Positions 6,801 through 8,640 of a stretch of DNA of 8,640 nucleotides are shown piece by piece. Source of the DNA: CAUZEO01 sp963578625 (lineage in GTDB: Bacteria; Verrucomicrobiota; Kiritimatiellia; SLOV01). The position numbers and the translations under genes are program-made. The stretch spans positions 1 through 8,640 of the forward strand of contig CAUZEO010000226.1 of assembly GCA_963578625.1 (NCBI GenBank). Reading direction: 5' to 3'. Below the pieces are notes generated by a model. The model saw only the letters and a list, made by a program, of their open reading frames with translations, had not been told where the DNA came from and did no database searches. The number at the start of each line of letters is the position of its first letter. Positions within the stretch are counted from its first letter, which is position 1.

Positions 6801-7716
6801 TGCCGAGGTGATCCTGGAAGCGGGCGGAGCGCCGATTCTTACGGCACGGAAGGTCGGGAAAGGAACCGTCTTCGCGATGACCGGGACTCCGATGGGTGTT
6901 ATCGAAGACGGGACCCCCTGGTGGAAGAGCAAATCTTGGAAGGATGTGATGCTGCGGGTTCTCGACCACGCCAGTCCCCCCGGCGCCCCTTCTCTGAAGG
7001 AGATCGGCAGGCTGAAACTCCCGATCGTGGCGAAGCTCTCCGGAATCGGCGAAATCAAAATGGTCGACGCCGACGAAAATGTCATCGAGCCGGTGATCTG
7101 TGAAGGAGTCGAGGCGACGGAGAAGGGGATCTCCTTCGCGGCGAATACGCCCTTCATGGAGAAGAAAGGGGCGCTGGCTTACCCGGCGGATCTGATTCGC
7201 AGGAGAGGCTCGATCTCCTTTACGATCAGCCCCGGTTTTAAGATGGAGACATCGCAGTTCCAGGACAAAATGAGCCCGTCGTACAACATGCCGCTTTTTA
7301 CGACCCGGCTGCAGGAACGCGGGAATACTACCGGGTTCGACATCAATCTCCATGTGCGGGAATTTGGAGGAAAGTCGATGGCGATGACCTTCTACATTCA
7401 CGCCAAAGACAGGGGCGACAGTGAGAGAAAGGCCCACTTTGCGAGATACGGGGTGTACAACATCACGCACGGCGGGCTTCGCTCGATCAAAAAGTCGATC
7501 TGGAAAAAGGGGGAAGAATACAATATCGAGATCAAGTGGTCGCCTTCGCAGATGGCGATGTACGAAAACGGCGAGAAGATGTCGGTAGTCGATTTCGCCC
7601 CGGAAATGGAGTTGGAGGAGGAACCCTTCCAGGGGGTGCTCTTCATCGGATCGGGTTTTACAGGAGCGGAACTGTCGCGAGTGATTATGAAGAATATTGT
7701 CATTCGAGGAGAATAA
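3889..7716 (+). CDS. Secreted multidomain glycoside-hydrolase-like protein (GH66-like TIM barrel)
   Basis: I choose ATG 3889 (an in-frame ATG exists at 3835) because AAGGAAAGGA (3870-3879) lies about 9 bases ahead and a signal peptide follows at once: RR, hydrophobic core ISTVATLFLAG, likely cleavage at TLA/G (21/22). The product has 1275 residues. In order: an Ig-like sandwich (about 24-118, V-Y-A-P-G-E-S); a TIM barrel (about 125-500) with HKLGMKVMIYNN (about 201-212), GYDGVRFDGHW (D310, D315) and MILWEGAMHGD (E398); a beta domain (505-625, ending ITHLVNM-like); a jelly-roll-like module (about 642-786, ending DLIVDSITMQE); a class I amidotransferase-like Rossmann domain (about 820-960, EYVMRGGTLFVGGG); and a concanavalin/LamG-like domain (about 1037-1275). 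The Ig plus barrel order and the LGMKVMIYN and YDGVRFDG strands recall GH66 dextranase-type enzymes. The substrate is unknown; an exported enzyme acting on an external glycan is the best inference. D315 and E398 are candidate nucleophile and acid/base. Confidence 0.85.
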   Translation: MRRECMISTVATLFLAGNTLAGPNVSVSVDKIVYAPGESGEATVEIDATDRPATLNVYLEYGMDRRDELKSAPVPEKEKLVIPFTPRFQRWGGMIRAELTDEDGKVVATAKDEFVVGTNNYRLGQQSAHGGTYGPERVKEFRGENSYWYKQWKATKGTWLETFCALPSEFSGLVPEWDQWITMTFGYRSSKATLRAYTDTAHKLGMKVMIYNNATPSGWLGARWARTRPEWLSYTYMGNMRADLNVKDAEKMKSWHKRMEYVGTPPEPREIPRNDGVQPFMPLYINCFDIETIKFGCDQMLGACKELGYDGVRFDGHWIIGDVWGGIGYDMWGRRPNRGNSLDQTNARILTDMKKYLWSKKEDFHVGFNYGSNYENGGQRSPRAYKAACSNGGMILWEGAMHGDAFSDWRIGAAKLRECALRVHQNGGCFYGQIYLLYADQYPANDFSVRYYYITNFAATSHIYAGLYTDHESYRPIQNLYCRFALRYAGLLYDEKLQPIEEPEKRLNVTVGGKDSDDLWWKLYTYKRPLEGKYQIITHLVNMPAPGITKEQSTPDKLPAPMKDVQVKFAKRPSRIFLLDPEAKNQRVEIPAADSVTIQKLDAWKILVLEYPGTCDDIVAEKVWEPDFKGKDVIPDSKDGKVFLPITLFLTGVEGGEFYSRGKSTGRLIDDPEAMFGYALRCFSNQAAKPARVIFGPNHSMPTMAPGKVRVTWRMKVNDNTGDGTVCEIGGRFGREAIKSSDFELANTYQTFEYDYTLKESEQNYFDLHFHGGGPDLIVDSITMQEIERQKDRDLFSKASLDVSGRPAREGVSRKVHLLCGLWYDFFGLDGALKERAMQATRSWESLTTDHANIPPDYATSVEELWQYDMIGLLNAGADSLQAKRRKDLWEYVMRGGTLFVGGGARAYGHGGYDSTFLAEILPVQVHRFDLTRADGDKQIITPRKSSFLKNLSMEDQPRVNFYHDVRIKPGAEVILEAGGAPILTARKVGKGTVFAMTGTPMGVIEDGTPWWKSKSWKDVMLRVLDHASPPGAPSLKEIGRLKLPIVAKLSGIGEIKMVDADENVIEPVICEGVEATEKGISFAANTPFMEKKGALAYPADLIRRRGSISFTISPGFKMETSQFQDKMSPSYNMPLFTTRLQERGNTTGFDINLHVREFGGKSMAMTFYIHAKDRGDSERKAHFARYGVYNITHGGLRSIKKSIWKKGEEYNIEIKWSPSQMAMYENGEKMSVVDFAPEMELEEEPFQGVLFIGSGFTGAELSRVIMKNIVIRGE

Positions 7717-7724
7717 ATCCATAG

Positions 7725-8045
7725 GTAACACGTCACCAAACCGCGCTTGATCCAGACTTCCACGACGTGCCTCAAGACTATGCTGAAACGGTCAAATGGT
7801 TTCGAAAGGCCGCCGAACAGGAGTTCGCTCGCGCACAGTACAATCTCGAAATTAGCTACTTTGAAGGCCAAGGCGTGCGCAAAGATTTGATCGAGGCGTA
7901 TGCATGGGCGAAGTTGATCTCTAAACAGGATCTCCGCGCCAGATGAAAACTGGTTGAAAGATTAGATGTCCTTCAAGACCCCAGCCGACTTGCTTCCGCC
8001 CTCGTGGCTCAATGCCTGGAGCGAAGATTGGGACGACGAAGTTGA
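7725..8045 (+). pseudogene. Sel1-like repeat protein fragment with in-frame TGA
   Basis: The frame opens after TAG 7722-7724 with no start codon near. It contains the end of one Sel1-like repeat (PQDYAETVKWFRKAAEQ), then a full one (RAQYNLEISYFEGQGVRKDLIEAYAWAKLI). Sel1 repeats are TPR-like helix pairs used for protein-protein contacts. An in-frame TGA (7944-7946) stops the frame, yet helix-like sequence continues in the same frame (KLVERLDVLQDPSRLASALV) to a second TGA at 8043-8045, so the first TGA looks like a nonsense mutation, most simply CGA (Arg) to TGA. Two conserved glycines of the repeat read as Glu (GAG 7821-7823, GAA 7848-7850). The lost 5' end, the nonsense codon and the altered glycines show a dead gene. 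It starts only 8 bases after the hydrolase stop, so its front may have been lost when the hydrolase gene, or the junction, was put in place. Confidence 0.7.
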
Positions 8046-8139
8046 GCAAGTATGTTGTCGTCTGAGGTGAGCAGATTGTTTCTCAACTGCCGTCGAGCCA
8101 AAACATGTCGCTGTTTTCGTGAATTCGTTCGAGTTCCTG

Positions 8140-8218
8140 CATGATTGACGAAGGACCAACTCCATTGCCAGTTGCTGCAAGTGCCGCCTACAGATTCTAT
8201 AAACTCCTTACGTGTCAT
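8140..8218 (-). pseudogene. N-terminal stub resembling McrA/HNH-type restriction proteins
   Basis: ATG 8218-8216 is preceded on the minus strand by AGAAGGGG with about 7 bases of spacing, a good ribosome binding site. The first residues, MTRKEFIESVGGTCSNWQWS then WSFVNH, recall the start of ScoMcrA-like N-terminal head domains in HNH restriction proteins, which read roughly as M-x-R-x-E-F-I...G-x-x-x-x-N-W-x-W-S-W-S-F-V-N. This comes from memory and is inference. In that family a V-I-F-G-A-W-like strand should follow; here none of the three frames gives it. The same frame stays open to 8009 with Arg/Asn-rich sequence that looks unlike a real continuation, so the homologous part seems to stop near 8140. 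Confidence 0.35.
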
Positions 8219-8406
8219 TCGTCGCCCCTTCTTGCGAACTATTTAGTGACGAGTTCACATTGCCCACCTGAATAGCGAGACCCAGTGGCCTCTTCAATTA
8301 GGTAATAAGAGCGTTCCATCTACTTTTCGAGTGTTCTTGCCAAGGATTCCCGCCCCTTCGGAAACCAACCACCGTGCGGGATCTCGAGGTTCGCTTTTGT
8401 GACCCG
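8219..8406. other. Spacer upstream of the minus-strand stub
   Basis: About 190 bases with no supported gene on either strand. It should hold the promoter for the 8218 start if that gene was ever expressed. I see no clear -35/-10 pair. Confidence 0.3.
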
Positions 8407-8640
8407 TCAGGCGTGCAACGGTGGGATTTGCCGGGCACTGAATCGGCTGAGACCCTTTTTCACTGCCACGGTGGGAAGATCATTACCGAGTAGCTCCTTG
8501 GCCTCTCGACAGACCGCCCCGCACCGTTCGGTCGTGAATAAAATCCCAGCACCACACATGCCCTCGGTGGGTTGCCTGGGTCGGAAGCCCCGTAGATCGG
8601 CCCGTTCTGCGCCCACGAGGCTTGCGCCCGGGCAAGCGCA
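8407..8640 (-). CDS. C-terminal part of an unidentified protein, partial at the right edge
   Basis: The frame enters from the right edge and ends at TGA 8407-8409, giving at least 77 residues without a stop. The second half looks like real protein: a strand GAGILFTT, a helix CREAKELLG, a strand LPTVAVKK and then GLSRFSARQ before a short tail. The strand-helix-strand order with a final R-F-S-A resembles the last part of ParA/Soj-type ATPases (I-L-F-T...E-V...P-R...R-F-S-E-A), but the match is weak and the nucleotide-binding motifs would lie outside the window. The first 25 residues are Arg/Pro-rich and less convincing, so the true homologous part may begin near 8560 and this too may be a truncated piece. 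Confidence 0.35.
   Translation of the reverse strand, partial: CACPGASLVGAERADLRGFRPRQPTEGMCGAGILFTTERCGAVCREAKELLGNDLPTVAVKKGLSRFSARQIPPLHA

Noticed and set aside
7966..8070. A 34-codon plus frame beginning MSFKTPADLLPPSWLNAW
   Set aside because: It overlaps the continuing Sel1 frame, has no clear ribosome binding site and is too short to judge.
1..8640. CRISPR array
   Set aside because: No regularly spaced direct repeats are visible on either strand.

Overview
The window looks like chromosomal DNA of a free-living bacterium from the PVC assemblage (Kiritimatiellota, Lentisphaerota or a nearby Verrucomicrobia or Planctomycete-type lineage), probably from a metagenome assembly. Three things point there: a pilin-like protein of the short pseudopilin type common in those groups, a very large secreted multidomain glycoside-hydrolase-like protein, and moderately high GC in coding DNA with much lower GC in spacers. 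This placement is inference from protein style, not from a marker gene.

Layout. (1) 1-863, minus strand: a membrane glycosyltransferase of the GT-C type runs off the left edge. It is interrupted by one in-frame TAA at codon 40 and is otherwise open for the rest of the window. (2) 864-1146: an AT-rich spacer, possibly holding a short minus-strand gene. (3) 1147-about 1495: a pseudopilin that has lost its stop and its processing glycine. (4) 1667-1744: an intact tRNA-Glu(UUC) with a plausible promoter. (5) 1993-2520, minus strand: a 5'-truncated protein with a V-V-E-A-K motif, possibly of the PD-(D/E)XK type. It abuts (6) 2518-3003, a NodB-type polysaccharide deacetylase lacking its first catalytic motif; the two are fused head to head near 2517. 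(7) 3004-3583: a long spacer with four copies of GGGGTCG in alternating orientation and a GAAA-tetraloop hairpin. (8) 3584-3811: a possible small lipoprotein. (9) 3889-7716: the one large gene that looks intact, a 1275-residue exported protein with an Ig-like domain, a GH66-like TIM barrel, a beta domain, a jelly-roll-like module, a glutamine-amidotransferase-like Rossmann domain and a C-terminal concanavalin/LamG-like domain. (10) 7725-8045: a broken Sel1-repeat gene with no start and an in-frame TGA. (11) about 8140-8218, minus strand: the first two dozen codons of a protein resembling McrA/HNH-type restriction proteins, with a good ribosome binding site but no matching continuation. (12) 8407-8640, minus strand: the C-terminal end of an unidentified protein entering from the right edge.

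Taken together, one well-kept polysaccharide-degradation gene and one tRNA sit in a stretch of decaying gene pieces. Several of the inferred lesions are the same kind of change (C:G to T:A at conserved Gly, Gln or Arg codons), so natural pseudogene decay is one simple reading. The head-to-head junction near 2517 could be either a real rearrangement or an assembly chimera. I do not see a convincing new multi-gene system. The most unusual intact item is the large hydrolase-like protein, and the most unusual regional feature is the density and pattern of broken genes.
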